Positions 44,489 through 54,320 of a stretch of 64,000 nt of DNA are shown here, piece after piece. A model generated the notes under the pieces. The model saw nothing but the letters and a program-made list of their open reading frames with translations, was not told the origin of the DNA and made no database searches. The stretch comes from Rhodococcus rhodnii (GTDB lineage: Bacteria; Actinomycetota; Actinomycetes; Mycobacteriales; Pseudonocardiaceae). Both the position numbers and the translations under genes were made by a program. The stretch is from contig JOAA01000014.1 in assembly GCA_000720375.1 (NCBI GenBank), forward strand, positions 62,001 through 126,000, written 5' to 3'. Each line of letters starts with the position of its first letter. Position 1 is the stretch's first letter.

Positions 44489-45153
44489 CAGTTCTCCTCC
44501 TCCGGTGGCTGCGCCGCCGCGTTCGTGGCGTCGCTGACCGTGCCGGACAGGGCCGCCACGTAGATCACGTCATCCGCCTGCACCACTGTCTTGGCGTCGG
44601 GAAGCACACCTGTACCGAACCGCATGATGAACGCCACACGTGCGCCGGTGGCTTCTTCGAGGGCGCTCACGCGTTTGCCTGCCCACGACTCGTGCACAGG
44701 CAGTTGCAGCACCGCGACCTTGCCCGACGGCTCACGCCACGCGGACGCGACACCGTCCGGGAGCAACGTTCGAAGGAAACGGTCTGTGGTCCACGGCACT
44801 GTCGCGACGGTCGGGATGCCCAGCCGCTCGTAGACGGCGGCTCGCTTCTCGTCGTAGATCCGGGCCACGACGTGCTCGACGCCGAATGTCTCCCTGGCCA
44901 CTCTGGCGGAGATGATGTTGGAGTTGTCGCCGCTGGAGACCGCCGCGAACGCCCCCGCCCGCTCGATCCCCGCCTTGATCAACACGGTCCGGTCGAAGCC
45001 GATGCCGACCACCTGCGAACCGTGAAAATCCTGGCTCAGCCTGCGGAAGGCCTGCACGTCCTTGTCGATGACGGCGACCGTGTGGCCGAGGCGCTCAAGC
45101 GCGGCCGCGAGCGACGACCCGACCCGGCCGCAGCCCATGATCACCACGTGCAC
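44488..45153 (-). CDS. ceoB: TrkA family potassium uptake regulator (CeoB-like)
   Basis: A 221-residue TrkA. The N-terminal VVIMGCGRVGSSLAAALERLGH nucleotide site and FDRTVLIKAGIERAGAFAAVSSGDNSN are RCK_N. The C-terminal part (VLQLPVHESWAGKRVSALEEATGARVAFIMRFG) is RCK_C. ATG start. It is first of the coupled pair and divergent from an APC permease 93 bases away, a conserved arrangement in actinobacteria. Confidence 0.9.
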   Translation of the reverse strand: MHVVIMGCGRVGSSLAAALERLGHTVAVIDKDVQAFRRLSQDFHGSQVVGIGFDRTVLIKAGIERAGAFAAVSSGDNSNIISARVARETFGVEHVVARIYDEKRAAVYERLGIPTVATVPWTTDRFLRTLLPDGVASAWREPSGKVAVLQLPVHESWAGKRVSALEEATGARVAFIMRFGTGVLPDAKTVVQADDVIYVAALSGTVSDATNAAAQPPEEEN

Positions 45154-45246
45154 GACCAGCCTCCTCGAAGATCTCTCGCCTCGTCGGGCAAGAACCTACC
45201 GTCCGGTGCTCCACCTGGGTGACGGGAGGACATACTCTGTGATCCC

Positions 45247-47247
45247 GTGTCGAAGTTCTCAACCGCAGCGAAGCGCCTCCTCGTAGGCAGGCCCTTTCGC
45301 AGCGACAGCCTTGGCCACACGCTGCTGCCCAAACGGGTGGCGTTGCCTGTGTTCGCCTCGGACGCCCTTTCGAGCGTCGCGTACGCGCCGCAAGAGATCT
45401 TTCTGACCCTCAGCATCGCCGGGATCGCCTCATTCGTCTACGCGCCGTGGATCGGTCTTGCCGTCATCATCGTGCTCCTGACGGTGGTCATGAGCTATCG
45501 GCAGAACGTGCATGCTTATCCCAGTGGCGGCGGCGACTACGAGGTCGCCACGGTCAACCTGGGGCCCAAAGCGGGCGTGACGGTCGCCAGCGCGCTGCTG
45601 GTGGACTACGTGCTGACGGTCGCGGTGTCCATTTCGTCCGCTGCTGAGAACCTCGGCGCGCTGGTGCCGTGGATCGGCGACAACAAGGTGCTGTTCTCGG
45701 TGATCGCGATCGTCCTGCTGACCGCGATGAACCTCAGAGGCGTCCGCGAGTCGGGCACCGCGTTCGCCATCCCGACGTACGCGTTCATGATCGGCATCTT
45801 CGCGATGCTCGGCTGGGGCTTCTTCCGCACCCTGGCACTGGGCGACGAGGTCAAGGCGGCCAGCGCGGGCCTGGAACTGCACGCCGAGAACGACCACCTG
45901 ATGGGCCTGGCGTTGGTGTTCCTGGTGCTGCGATCCTTCACACAGGGCTGCGCGGCGTTGACCGGTGTCGAGGCGATCAGCAACGGCGTCCCGGCGTTCA
46001 AGAAGCCCAAATCCCGCAACGCGGCCACGACGCTGCTGCTGCTCGGCCTGATCGCGGTGACCATGTTCATGGGCGTGATCTACCTGGCCAGGCTGACCGG
46101 TGTGGTGCTGGCGGAGCATCCGGAGACGCAGTTGGCCAACGCTCCCGCCGGATACGAGCAGCAGACAGTGATCGCGCAGCTCTCGCAGGCGGTGTTCGCC
46201 GACTTCGCGCCCGGGTACTTCTTCGTCATCGTGTTCACCGCGCTGATCCTGGTGCTGGCCGCGAACACCGCGTTCAACGGCTTCCCGGTGCTCGGGTCGA
46301 TCCTGGCGCAGGACCGCTACCTGCCGCGCCAGCTGCACACCCGCGGCGACCGGCTGGCGTTCTCCAACGGCATCCTGTTCCTCGCCGGGTTCGCCATCCT
46401 GCTCGTGATCGCGTTCGAAGCCGACCCGACGAAACTGATCCCGCTGTACACCGTGGGCGTGTTCGTTTCGTTCACGCTGAGCCAGAGCGGCATGATCCGG
46501 CACTGGAACCGCCTGCTGCGCAGCGAGACCGACCCGGTCGAGCGGCGCAAGATGCGGCGCTCGCAGGGGATCAACGCGTTCGGCCTGGCGATGACCGGCA
46601 CCGTGCTGGTGATCGTGCTGATCACCAAGTTCCTGGTCGGCGCGTGGATCGCGATCGCGGCGATGACGGCCATCTTCGCGCTGATGACCGGGATCAAGAA
46701 GCACTACGACCGGGTCGCCGACGAACTGCGCGAGGCCGAGGAAGGCCGGCCGACCGTGATGCCGTCGCGCAACCACGCGATCGTGCTTGTGTCCAAACTG
46801 CACTTGCCGACGCGGCGCGCGCTGGCGTATGCCAAGGCCACCCGGCCGGACGTGCTCGAGGCGGTGACGGTCAATGTGGACGACCGGGACACCCGGATGC
46901 TGGTGAAGGACTGGGAAGCCAACGGGTTCAAGATCCCGCTGAAGGTGATCGAGTCGCCGTACCGGGAGATCACCAAGCCGGTGCTGGACTACGTCAAGCG
47001 GACGCGCACCAAGAACCCGCGTGACGTGGTCACGGTGTTCATCCCGGAATACGTTGTCGGTAGGTGGTGGGAGCATTTCCTGCACAACCAGAGCGCGTTG
47101 CGGCTCAAGGGGCGGTTGCTGTTCCAGCCTGGCGTGATGGTCACCAGCGTGCCGTGGCAGCTGGCGTCCTCCGAGAAGGTGCACGAGAAGGCCGTGATCG
47201 CGCCCGGATCAGTGCGGCGCGGACTGCACGGCGAGGACCACAAGTGA
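45247..47247 (+). CDS. APC-superfamily permease with C-terminal soluble domain
   Basis: A 666-residue protein with twelve predicted helices (about 30-480), opening KRVALPVFASDALSSVAYAPQEIFLTLS, where the helix 1 unwound segment of APC permeases lies. Residues 500-666 form a cytoplasmic domain (NHAIVLVSKLHLPTRRALAYAKA) like universal stress or KUP-type tails. The substrate may be an amino acid or K+. Being divergent from two TrkA genes favours K+ or osmotic control, but that is inference. GTG start. It matches Rv2690c of M. tuberculosis by order, from memory. Confidence 0.88.
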   Translation: MSKFSTAAKRLLVGRPFRSDSLGHTLLPKRVALPVFASDALSSVAYAPQEIFLTLSIAGIASFVYAPWIGLAVIIVLLTVVMSYRQNVHAYPSGGGDYEVATVNLGPKAGVTVASALLVDYVLTVAVSISSAAENLGALVPWIGDNKVLFSVIAIVLLTAMNLRGVRESGTAFAIPTYAFMIGIFAMLGWGFFRTLALGDEVKAASAGLELHAENDHLMGLALVFLVLRSFTQGCAALTGVEAISNGVPAFKKPKSRNAATTLLLLGLIAVTMFMGVIYLARLTGVVLAEHPETQLANAPAGYEQQTVIAQLSQAVFADFAPGYFFVIVFTALILVLAANTAFNGFPVLGSILAQDRYLPRQLHTRGDRLAFSNGILFLAGFAILLVIAFEADPTKLIPLYTVGVFVSFTLSQSGMIRHWNRLLRSETDPVERRKMRRSQGINAFGLAMTGTVLVIVLITKFLVGAWIAIAAMTAIFALMTGIKKHYDRVADELREAEEGRPTVMPSRNHAIVLVSKLHLPTRRALAYAKATRPDVLEAVTVNVDDRDTRMLVKDWEANGFKIPLKVIESPYREITKPVLDYVKRTRTKNPRDVVTVFIPEYVVGRWWEHFLHNQSALRLKGRLLFQPGVMVTSVPWQLASSEKVHEKAVIAPGSVRRGLHGEDHK

Positions 47248-48485
47248 CCGCTAAGGAAAAGCTGAACTGGAAGGGCCGCAGGCTCGACGTGGAAGTCGGG
47301 CCGGTAGCCCACGGCGGGCACTGCGTGGCCCGGTACGAAGGGCGCGTTCTCTTTGTGCGCCATGCGTTGCCGGGCGAACGCGTGACGGCTCAGGTGACCG
47401 AGGACAAGGGCGGCTCGTACTGCCGCGCGGACGCCGTGGAGATCATCACCGCATCGCCCGATCGGGTGGAACCGCCGTGCCCGTTGTCCGGGCCCGGCGC
47501 CTGCGGCGGCTGCGACTGGCAACACGCTTCCGGTGAAGCGCAACGGAAATTGAAGGCCGCCGTGGTGTCCGAGCACCTCAGCAAGGCGACCGGCCGGGAC
47601 ATCCCGGTCGTCGTCGAGGAGCTCACCGGTGGGCTGTTGGGCTGGCGGACTCGCGTGCGGATGGCCGTCGGCTTCGACCAGCTGCCCGGCTTTCACCCGC
47701 ACCGCAGCCACGCGGTGATCCCGGTCGGGCATTGCCCCATCACGGTTCCCGGCTTGGTCGAGTCGGTCGCCGGCCAGGAGTTCACCAAGGACAGCGAACT
47801 CGAACTGGTCCGTGACGGCGGCGGGCGGATCCACGCCCGTCAGCTCAAGCTGGTCCGCGGCTACCGGGGCCGGATGCACTACCAGCGCAAGGCCATCGCC
47901 GGGGACGGCGAGTCGGCGGTCGAGTTCGCCGCGGGCAGGCACTGGGAGATGAACGCGTACAACTTCTGGCAGGTCCACCCGGCAGCCGCGGACACGCTCG
48001 CCGCGGCGGTCGGGGAGTGGGCACAGGCCTCGCCGGGCGCGTGTGCCTGGGATTTGTACAGCGGTGTCGGTATTTTCGCGTCGGTCCTGGCCGCCCAGGT
48101 CGGCCCGGAAGGCCGGGTGCTGGCGGTCGAGCAGGCCGGTCAGTCCTCATTGGACTCTGAACGGCTGCTCGCCGACCTGCCGCAGGTCACGGCGGTGTCC
48201 CGGAAAGTCGAGGTGGCGCTGCGGGAAGGGCTGCTCGACGGGGCGGATCCGGAGGTGGTCGTGCTCGACCCGCCTCGTAAAGGCGCCGGGCACGAGGTCG
48301 TCGACACAATCGCGGGGCGACACCCCGCGCGCGTGGTCTACGTGGCCTGCGACCCGGCAGCACTAGGCCGGGACGTCGCCCGGTTCATGCTGCACGGGTA
48401 CAAGTTGGACTCGGTGCGCGCCTTCGACGCGTTCCCGATGACCCACCACGTCGAAGCGGTGGCGCTGCTTAGTCCGGGCGACTGA
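47244..48485 (+). CDS. TrmA/RlmD-type class I SAM-dependent RNA methyltransferase
   Basis: A 413-residue enzyme that makes 5-methyluridine in RNA. The N-terminal TRAM domain (about 12-65) is followed by a 4Fe-4S site, C79, C87, C90 (GACGGC) and C164, then the SAM domain with DLYSGVGIFAS, LDPPRKGAG and the catalytic cysteine C369 in VYVACDPAALGRD. GTG overlaps the permease stop (GTGA). It could act on 23S rRNA or tRNA; the family alone does not decide. The last 17 bases overlap the convergent aldehyde dehydrogenase gene. Confidence 0.92.
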   Translation: MTAKEKLNWKGRRLDVEVGPVAHGGHCVARYEGRVLFVRHALPGERVTAQVTEDKGGSYCRADAVEIITASPDRVEPPCPLSGPGACGGCDWQHASGEAQRKLKAAVVSEHLSKATGRDIPVVVEELTGGLLGWRTRVRMAVGFDQLPGFHPHRSHAVIPVGHCPITVPGLVESVAGQEFTKDSELELVRDGGGRIHARQLKLVRGYRGRMHYQRKAIAGDGESAVEFAAGRHWEMNAYNFWQVHPAAADTLAAAVGEWAQASPGACAWDLYSGVGIFASVLAAQVGPEGRVLAVEQAGQSSLDSERLLADLPQVTAVSRKVEVALREGLLDGADPEVVVLDPPRKGAGHEVVDTIAGRHPARVVYVACDPAALGRDVARFMLHGYKLDSVRAFDAFPMTHHVEAVALLSPGD

Positions 48486-49944
48486 ACCAGTACTGCGGCC
48501 CAGGCTTCAGGTTCTGGTAGATGTGCTTGGCTTCCTGGTACTCGGCCAAACCGGCGCGGCCGAGTTCCCGGCCGACGCCGGAGCGCTTGAAACCGCCCCA
48601 TTCGGCCTGCGGCAGGTACGGGTGGTAGTCGTTGATCCAGATCGTCCCGTGCCGCAAGCGCGAAGCCACGCGCTGCGCCTTGTCGCCGTCCTTGGTGAAC
48701 ACGCCGCCCGCCAAGCCGTAGTGCGTGTCGTTGGCGATACGGATCGCGTCGTCCTCGTCAGTGAAGCGCTCGACGGTCAGCACTGGGCCGAACGCCTCCT
48801 CGCGCACCGCGTAGCTGCCCTGCTTGACGTCAGTGAGGATCGTGGGCAGGTAGTAGAAACCGTCCTTGAGACGCTCGTCCTCCGGCCGCCAACCACCTGT
48901 GCGCAAGGTCGCGCCCTCGGTCATCGCCGCCGCGACGTAGTGCTCGATCTTCTCCAGGTGCGCGGCGGAAATCAGCGGGCCGGTCTCGGCATCGGGGTCG
49001 AACGGGCCGCCCAACCGGATCCGCTCGGTGCGTCGGACGATCTCGTCGACGAACTCGTCATGCAGCTCGTTCTGCACGATCAGCCGGGCACCGGCCGAAC
49101 ACACCTGGCCGGAGTGCAGGAACACCGCGGTGATCGCGTAATCGACAGCGGTCTCGAAGTCGGCATCGGCGAACACGATGTTCGGGTTCTTGCCGCCCAG
49201 CTCCAACGCGACTTTCTTGACCGTGGCCGCCGCGGCGGCGGCGATCCGGGTGCCTGTGGTGAGCCCACCGGTGAAAGACACGAGGTCGACGTCCGGATGC
49301 TCGGCGAGCGGAGCGCCGGCCATCGCCCCAGCACCCAGCACAAGGTTCGCGACACCGTCAGGCAAACCGGCTTCCTGCAAGGTCCGCATCAGCATGATCG
49401 CCGTGCTCGGCGTGAGCTCGCTCGGCTTGAGCACGAACGTGTTCCCGGCGGCGAGCCCGGGCGCGACCTTCCAGACCGCCTGCAGGAGCGGGTAATTCCA
49501 CGGGGTGATCAGTCCACAAACACCAACCGGCTCGTACACGATCTTGCTGGCGATGTCGGGACTGCCCGCGTCCACGATCCGCCCGGACTCATTGGCGGCC
49601 AGCTTGCCGAAGTACCGGAAGCACGAGACGACATCGGCCATGTCGTACTCGCTCTCGACCAAGCGCTTGCCTGTGTCGAGCGACTCAGCACGGGCATACG
49701 CGTCCTTGTCCCGGCTGATCAGATCGGCGACGCGGAGGAGCAGGTCGCCGCGTTCACTGGCCGGAGTACTGGGCCACGGGCCGCTGTCAAAGGCACGCCG
49801 CGCGGCGTCGATCGCCGCCTCGGTATCGGTGCCGTCCGCTTCGTCGACCGTCGCGACCAACGATCCGTCAGCAGGACACCGGATCTCCCGCGTCGCGCCG
49901 GCGAGCGCGGAAACCCACTCTCCGCCAATGAACAGCTCGGCCAT
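48469..49944 (-). CDS. Aldehyde dehydrogenase, betaine aldehyde dehydrogenase-like
   Basis: A 491-residue NAD(P)-dependent aldehyde dehydrogenase with catalytic Cys C282 (SGQVCSAGARLIV), general base E248 (LELGGKNPN) and the cofactor lysine K173 (LKPSELTP). YFGKLAANESGRIVDAG and the PWNYPLLQAVWKVAP region are closest to BetB/GbsA-like enzymes. It could oxidise betaine aldehyde for osmoprotection, but no choline oxidase or transporter is nearby, so the substrate is open. The motif FTGGLTTG differs from the more usual FTGS. It sits where mycobacteria carry other genes between the RNA methyltransferase and dxs. Confidence 0.9.
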   Translation of the reverse strand: MAELFIGGEWVSALAGATREIRCPADGSLVATVDEADGTDTEAAIDAARRAFDSGPWPSTPASERGDLLLRVADLISRDKDAYARAESLDTGKRLVESEYDMADVVSCFRYFGKLAANESGRIVDAGSPDIASKIVYEPVGVCGLITPWNYPLLQAVWKVAPGLAAGNTFVLKPSELTPSTAIMLMRTLQEAGLPDGVANLVLGAGAMAGAPLAEHPDVDLVSFTGGLTTGTRIAAAAAATVKKVALELGGKNPNIVFADADFETAVDYAITAVFLHSGQVCSAGARLIVQNELHDEFVDEIVRRTERIRLGGPFDPDAETGPLISAAHLEKIEHYVAAAMTEGATLRTGGWRPEDERLKDGFYYLPTILTDVKQGSYAVREEAFGPVLTVERFTDEDDAIRIANDTHYGLAGGVFTKDGDKAQRVASRLRHGTIWINDYHPYLPQAEWGGFKRSGVGRELGRAGLAEYQEAKHIYQNLKPGPQYWFSRPD

Positions 49945-50039
49945 ACAGCACTCCGATCTTGTCTCGCAGTGAATCCACCCTACGGGGTTTCCCAGCGATT
50001 CCCAGAACTCACGAAGCCCAGTGCCGCCATCCGCAACAG

Positions 50040-50468
50040 CTAGCTGCCGTAACCGAATTCAGCCTCATGGAACACGTCGGAGCCCTCGGTGCTCTCGTAA
50101 GTGACGCCGCATTCCTGGCTGAGCATGGCGTGGCCGAGGTTCGCCAGCGTGAGCCAAGCGGTGATCAACCCCCCGATGAGCAGGAAAACGCCAACAGTCC
50201 CAGCACCCGCCCGAAACGCCCAAGCCACGAGCATGCCCACGGCCAAGGTGATCGCAGCAGTGAGAACGGCGCGGATGAGGTAGGTGCGCCGTTCGCGAGC
50301 CACGTCCTTGCGAGACGCGGCGTAGATCGCCACCGTCGCCCCGCACTGCCAGCACTTCACGGTCATGATGGCCGGTTCGGTGTCGTGTCGCTCAAGCGCG
50401 TAAACATCACCGCCCGGCGCGCTCAGATGCGTCACCCGCGCGGACACGTGCGTCGCGATCCGGAACAA
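50040..50468 (-). CDS. Small membrane protein with zinc-knuckle-like N-terminus, unknown
   Basis: About 142 residues. A short cytoplasmic part with VKCWQCGATV (CxxC) precedes two hydrophobic helices (IRAVLTAAITLAVGMLVAWAF and GTVGVFLLIGGLITAWLTLA), and the C-terminus is acidic. The start is uncertain: the frame is open back to 50546, but only TTG 50468 (after GGGGGAG, GAGGG) or GTG 50447 look usable. The gene lies downstream of, and on the same strand as, the YezG-like repeat protein gene (about 100 bases apart), so they may be one transcript. I do not recognise the family. Confidence 0.6.
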   Translation of the reverse strand: MFRIATHVSARVTHLSAPGGDVYALERHDTEPAIMTVKCWQCGATVAIYAASRKDVARERRTYLIRAVLTAAITLAVGMLVAWAFRAGAGTVGVFLLIGGLITAWLTLANLGHAMLSQECGVTYESTEGSDVFHEAEFGYGS

Positions 50469-50565
50469 GCCCCACCCTCGAATCTCCCCCAACCCCGGAC
50501 AACGGCCAGAAGCAGGATCCTCCGCCTGACCGCGCCGACAAGGCAAGCGGCCAGCCGGCGGACTA

Positions 50566-52209
50566 CTACTGCCCTGGATGCGGCGGTGGCGGTGGCGGCG
50601 GCACGACGCCTTCCGGCGGCATGCTGCTCACCAGCCCACCCGCCTCAGCTTGACCGGACAACGGATCCGGAGGTCCTCCGAAGGAACCGCCCGGGCCGAA
50701 GCCTGCCGGTTGCCCGCCTTGCGGTGCGCCCACGAAACCGGTGGGTCCAGGAGATCCGAGTGGGTTCCCACCTGGGGGCGTCCCCGGACCGAACCCAGTC
50801 GGCCCCGGTTGAGGTAGTTCGCCTGATGAGGTGGGCCCAAACCCGGTTGGTCCGGGTGATGGCAGCGGTGTTCCGCCTGGTGGCGTGCCTGGGCCGAACC
50901 CGGTAGGTCCGGGGCGAGGTGTCTCGTCTGGCGAGGTGGGTCCGAATCCGGTCGGCCCGGCTGTTCCCCCTGGTGGCGTGCCTGGGCCGAACCCGGTGGG
51001 CCCGGGCTGAGGTACTTCGCCTAGCGAGGCGGGATCGAATCCGGTCGGCCCGGGTGCGCCGGCTGGACCGAACCCGGTAGGTCCTGGGCGAGCTGTTTCG
51101 CCTGATGAGGTGGTGCTGAGCCCGCCAGGCCCCAGCTTGAACGTTCCGCCCGTTGGCGTGCCCTGGCCGAAGCCGGCCGGGCTGGACTGTGGTGGCTCGC
51201 TTGCTGACGTGGTGCCGAATCCACTCGGCGGCGTGGCTGGTCCGAACCCGGCCTGGCCTGCGCCTTCCGGAATGGGTCCACTCGCCAAGCCGGGTGCTCC
51301 ATCGGCACCTGCCATGCCTCCCGCGAAGCCAGGCGGGGTGGTTGCGGGACCCGCTGCTCCGCCTGGTGCCGTGCCCTGGCCGAAGCCGGCCGGGCTGGAC
51401 GGTGGTGGCTCGCTAGCTGACGTGGTGCCGAATCCGGGTGGCGGCAGGGGTGTTCCACTCGGTGGCGTGGCCGGTCCGAAGCCTGCCTGACCTGCATCTC
51501 CTGGCACTGATCCACCAGCGAAGCCGGGTGCACCCGCAGCGCCTCCTGCGAAGCCAGGTGGCGTAGCTGCGGGACCCGCTGGTCCGCCTGGTGGCTGCAT
51601 GGGCGCACCGGCCGGGCCGGGTGGTGGCGTGAATTGCGGCGCCCCTGCAGGTGCCGGGCCTGCTGGTCCGGGCGCCGCTCCTGCGGGCACGGCGCCTTGT
51701 GGCGGGGGACCGCCTGGCGCGGGTGCTCCATGGGATGCGGCAGGTCCGGCTCCACCAGGCGCGGATGCGGCTGGTGCTTGGTCGGCGGCGGGTGGCAGCC
51801 CGGCGCGGGCGCGGAGCCACTCGGGGATGTGGGCATCCTCACGGGGGAATTGCCGCAGCTCGTCCTGGAACCCGATCGGCGGCGGCATCCTGCGCCAGCG
51901 GGGCTCGGTGTCCGGTTCGAACTCCGCGCTGAACTTCGACGGGTGATCCAGCAGGTAGACGCCCGAAAGCCACGTCCCTCTGCCCGGCCGGTACATCGCC
52001 GCCCGCAGCTCGCCGAACAGCTCGACCACGTCCATCGGCGGGCGGATCGGGAACGTCTGCTCGTCGTTGGTCGTCACCGCCACGTCGGCCTCGATGTGCC
52101 GGCCGGCCGACCGGTACTCCGCGCGGATCTGCTTCCAGTTCGGTGGCGCCGCCCCAAGTAGCGCCCGGCCGATCCGCCTGATCAGCTGCTGCTGATCAAC
52201 TTCTGGCAC
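50566..52209 (-). CDS. YezG-like N-terminal domain fused to a long Pro/Gly repeat region
   Basis: About 547 residues. Residues 1-135 ([57 protein letters not shown]) resemble the YezG-type immunity fold that is also found at the N-terminus of TNT-domain NAD+-glycohydrolase toxins in this family. The rest is Pro/Gly-rich, with imperfect repeats around [15 protein letters not shown] and [14 protein letters not shown], and no recognisable toxin domain. No signal peptide. GGGGGAG abuts the ATG at 52215, so GTG 52209 (six bases from the site) is the better start. Function unknown. Confidence 0.75.
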   Translation of the reverse strand: MPEVDQQQLIRRIGRALLGAAPPNWKQIRAEYRSAGRHIEADVAVTTNDEQTFPIRPPMDVVELFGELRAAMYRPGRGTWLSGVYLLDHPSKFSAEFEPDTEPRWRRMPPPIGFQDELRQFPREDAHIPEWLRARAGLPPAADQAPAASAPGGAGPAASHGAPAPGGPPPQGAVPAGAAPGPAGPAPAGAPQFTPPPGPAGAPMQPPGGPAGPAATPPGFAGGAAGAPGFAGGSVPGDAGQAGFGPATPPSGTPLPPPGFGTTSASEPPPSSPAGFGQGTAPGGAAGPATTPPGFAGGMAGADGAPGLASGPIPEGAGQAGFGPATPPSGFGTTSASEPPQSSPAGFGQGTPTGGTFKLGPGGLSTTSSGETARPGPTGFGPAGAPGPTGFDPASLGEVPQPGPTGFGPGTPPGGTAGPTGFGPTSPDETPRPGPTGFGPGTPPGGTPLPSPGPTGFGPTSSGELPQPGPTGFGPGTPPGGNPLGSPGPTGFVGAPQGGQPAGFGPGGSFGGPPDPLSGQAEAGGLVSSMPPEGVVPPPPPPPHPGQ

Positions 52210-52400
52210 GCTCATCTCCCCCGGTCCTCCCTGACCCAGCGTTCCTGCAGGGACCTTACAACTTACGGCCCGGCCATAAGGCCAGGTTCGTGCCGCCGGG
52301 GCCGCATTGCCGAGCCGTCCGTAGACTGGCTGGAAGCCGGTTGGGGCGGGAAGCCGGGCACACGAGTACGGAGTGGAGCGACTCAGACGAGGTGGAAGCA

Positions 52401-54317
52401 GTGACTCTGCTGGAGAACCTGCACGGACCGACCGACTTGAAGCGCCTCACCGACGAGGAGGTGATCCGGCTCGCCGGCGAGATCCGCTCGTTCCTGGTCG
52501 AGAAGGTCGCACGGACCGGTGGGCATCTCGGGCCCAACCTGGGGGTTGTCGAGCTCACCCTGGCGGTGCACCGGGTCTTCGACTCGCCGAGTGACGCGAT
52601 CGTCTTCGACACCGGTCACCAGAGCTACGTACACAAGATCGTGACCGGCCGTGCCGGGGGCTTCGACACGTTGCGCCAGCGCGGTGGCATGTCGGGTTAC
52701 CCGTCGCGTGCGGAGAGCGAACACGACTTGGTGGAGAACAGCCACGCCTCCACCGCACTGTCCTATGCCGACGGTCTGGCAAAGGCATTCCAGCTTCGTT
52801 CCCAGCGGCGGCACGTGGTCGCGATCGTCGGCGACGGCGCGCTGACCGGTGGTATGTGCTGGGAGGCATTGAACAACATCGCCGCGGATCGCACCCGCCC
52901 TGTCGTGATCGTGGTCAACGACAACGGCCGGTCCTACGCGCCGACCATCGGTGGTCTGGCTGATCATCTAGCGTCCTTGCGTCTGCAGCCCGGGTACGAG
53001 AAGGCGCTCGAAGGCGGCCGGAAGGTGTTGCAGAACACGCCGGTCGTCGGCAAGCCGATCTACGCGGCGTTGCACGCGGCCAAGCGCGGCATCAAGGACG
53101 CGCTGAGCCCGCAGATGATGTTCGAAGACCTCGGCCTGAAGTACGTCGGCCCGGTCGATGGCCACGACGTGCACGCGATGGAAGCCGCGCTGCGCCGGGC
53201 CAAGGAATACGGCGGCCCCGTCGTGGTGCACGCGGCGACCCGCAAGGGCAACGGTTACGCGCCTGCCGAAAACCACGAGGCTGACCAGATGCACGCCACC
53301 GACGTGATGGACCCCATCACCGGTGAGCCGGTCAACCCCAAGAAGGCGACCTGGTCGTCGGTGTTCTCCGAAGAGCTCGTCCGGCTCGGAGCGGACCGCG
53401 AGGACATCGTGGCGATCACGGCCGCGATGCTCGGCCCGACCGGCCTCGACAAGTTCGCCGCCCGGTTCCCCGGGCGCTGCTTCGACGTGGGCATCGCCGA
53501 GCAGCACGCGCTCACCTCGGCAGCCGGTCTGGCCATGGGCGGCATGCACCCGGTCGTCGCCGTGTACGCGACGTTCCTCAACCGTGCGTTCGACCAGTTG
53601 CTGATGGACGTCGCACTGCACAAGCAGCCGGTCACCGTCGTACTGGACCGCGCGGGCATCACCGGTCCGGACGGCGCAAGCCACCACGGCATGTGGGACA
53701 TCTCGATCCTGGGCACCGTCCCCGGCATCCGGGTGTGCGCGCCCCGGGACGCCCGGACGCTGTCCGAGCTCCTGCGGGAAGCGACGGACGTCAACGACGG
53801 TCCGACGGTGCTTCGGTTCCCGAAGGCCGCGGTCGGCGCCGAGATCCCAGCGGTCGAGCGGGTCGGTGGCGTTGACGTGTTGCGCCGGCCGACCGAAGGC
53901 GAAGACATCCTCCTTGTCACTGTCGGTGTGTTCGGCGAACTGGGTATGGCCGCCGCCGAACGCCTGGCGGACCACGGGATCGGCGTCACGGTCGTCGACC
54001 CGCGGTGGATCACCCCGGTTCCGGCCGAGCTCGTCGAGATGGCCGCCCGGCACCGGATGGTCGTGACCATCGAGGACGGCGGCAGGCACGGTGGCTTCGG
54101 CTGGGCGCTCGCCGCCGCGATGCGGGATGCCGAAGTGGACGTTCCGTTGCGCGACCTCGGTGTGCCACAACAGTTCCACGACCACGGCACCCGTGCGGAG
54201 GTGCTCGCCGACCTCGGGCTGACCGCGCAGGACGTGGCCAGGCGGGTCACCGAATGGGCCGCCGGGCGGCTCGGCGAACCCGCCGCCGACGAAGTCCGAG
54301 CGTCCACAAAGGACTGA
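52401..54317 (+). CDS. dxs: 1-deoxy-D-xylulose-5-phosphate synthase
   Basis: A 638-residue thiamine-diphosphate enzyme that makes DXP from pyruvate and glyceraldehyde 3-phosphate, the first step of the MEP isoprenoid pathway. It has the substrate His in [16 protein letters not shown], the ThDP motif GDGALTGGM...[11 protein letters not shown], the transketolase-like [18 protein letters not shown] segment with the catalytic Glu, and [16 protein letters not shown] use GTG 52401; GTG 52392 is also in frame. It is followed 4 bases later by a response regulator gene and may share its transcript. Confidence 0.95.
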   Translation: MTLLENLHGPTDLKRLTDEEVIRLAGEIRSFLVEKVARTGGHLGPNLGVVELTLAVHRVFDSPSDAIVFDTGHQSYVHKIVTGRAGGFDTLRQRGGMSGYPSRAESEHDLVENSHASTALSYADGLAKAFQLRSQRRHVVAIVGDGALTGGMCWEALNNIAADRTRPVVIVVNDNGRSYAPTIGGLADHLASLRLQPGYEKALEGGRKVLQNTPVVGKPIYAALHAAKRGIKDALSPQMMFEDLGLKYVGPVDGHDVHAMEAALRRAKEYGGPVVVHAATRKGNGYAPAENHEADQMHATDVMDPITGEPVNPKKATWSSVFSEELVRLGADREDIVAITAAMLGPTGLDKFAARFPGRCFDVGIAEQHALTSAAGLAMGGMHPVVAVYATFLNRAFDQLLMDVALHKQPVTVVLDRAGITGPDGASHHGMWDISILGTVPGIRVCAPRDARTLSELLREATDVNDGPTVLRFPKAAVGAEIPAVERVGGVDVLRRPTEGEDILLVTVGVFGELGMAAAERLADHGIGVTVVDPRWITPVPAELVEMAARHRMVVTIEDGGRHGGFGWALAAAMRDAEVDVPLRDLGVPQQFHDHGTRAEVLADLGLTAQDVARRVTEWAAGRLGEPAADEVRASTKD

Positions 54318-54320
54318 TAA

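Noticed and set aside
50566..52209. Collagen-like or PE/PPE protein
   Set aside because: The repeats are not Gly-X-Y triplets through the region, and the N-terminus is a globular YezG-like domain rather than PE or PPE.
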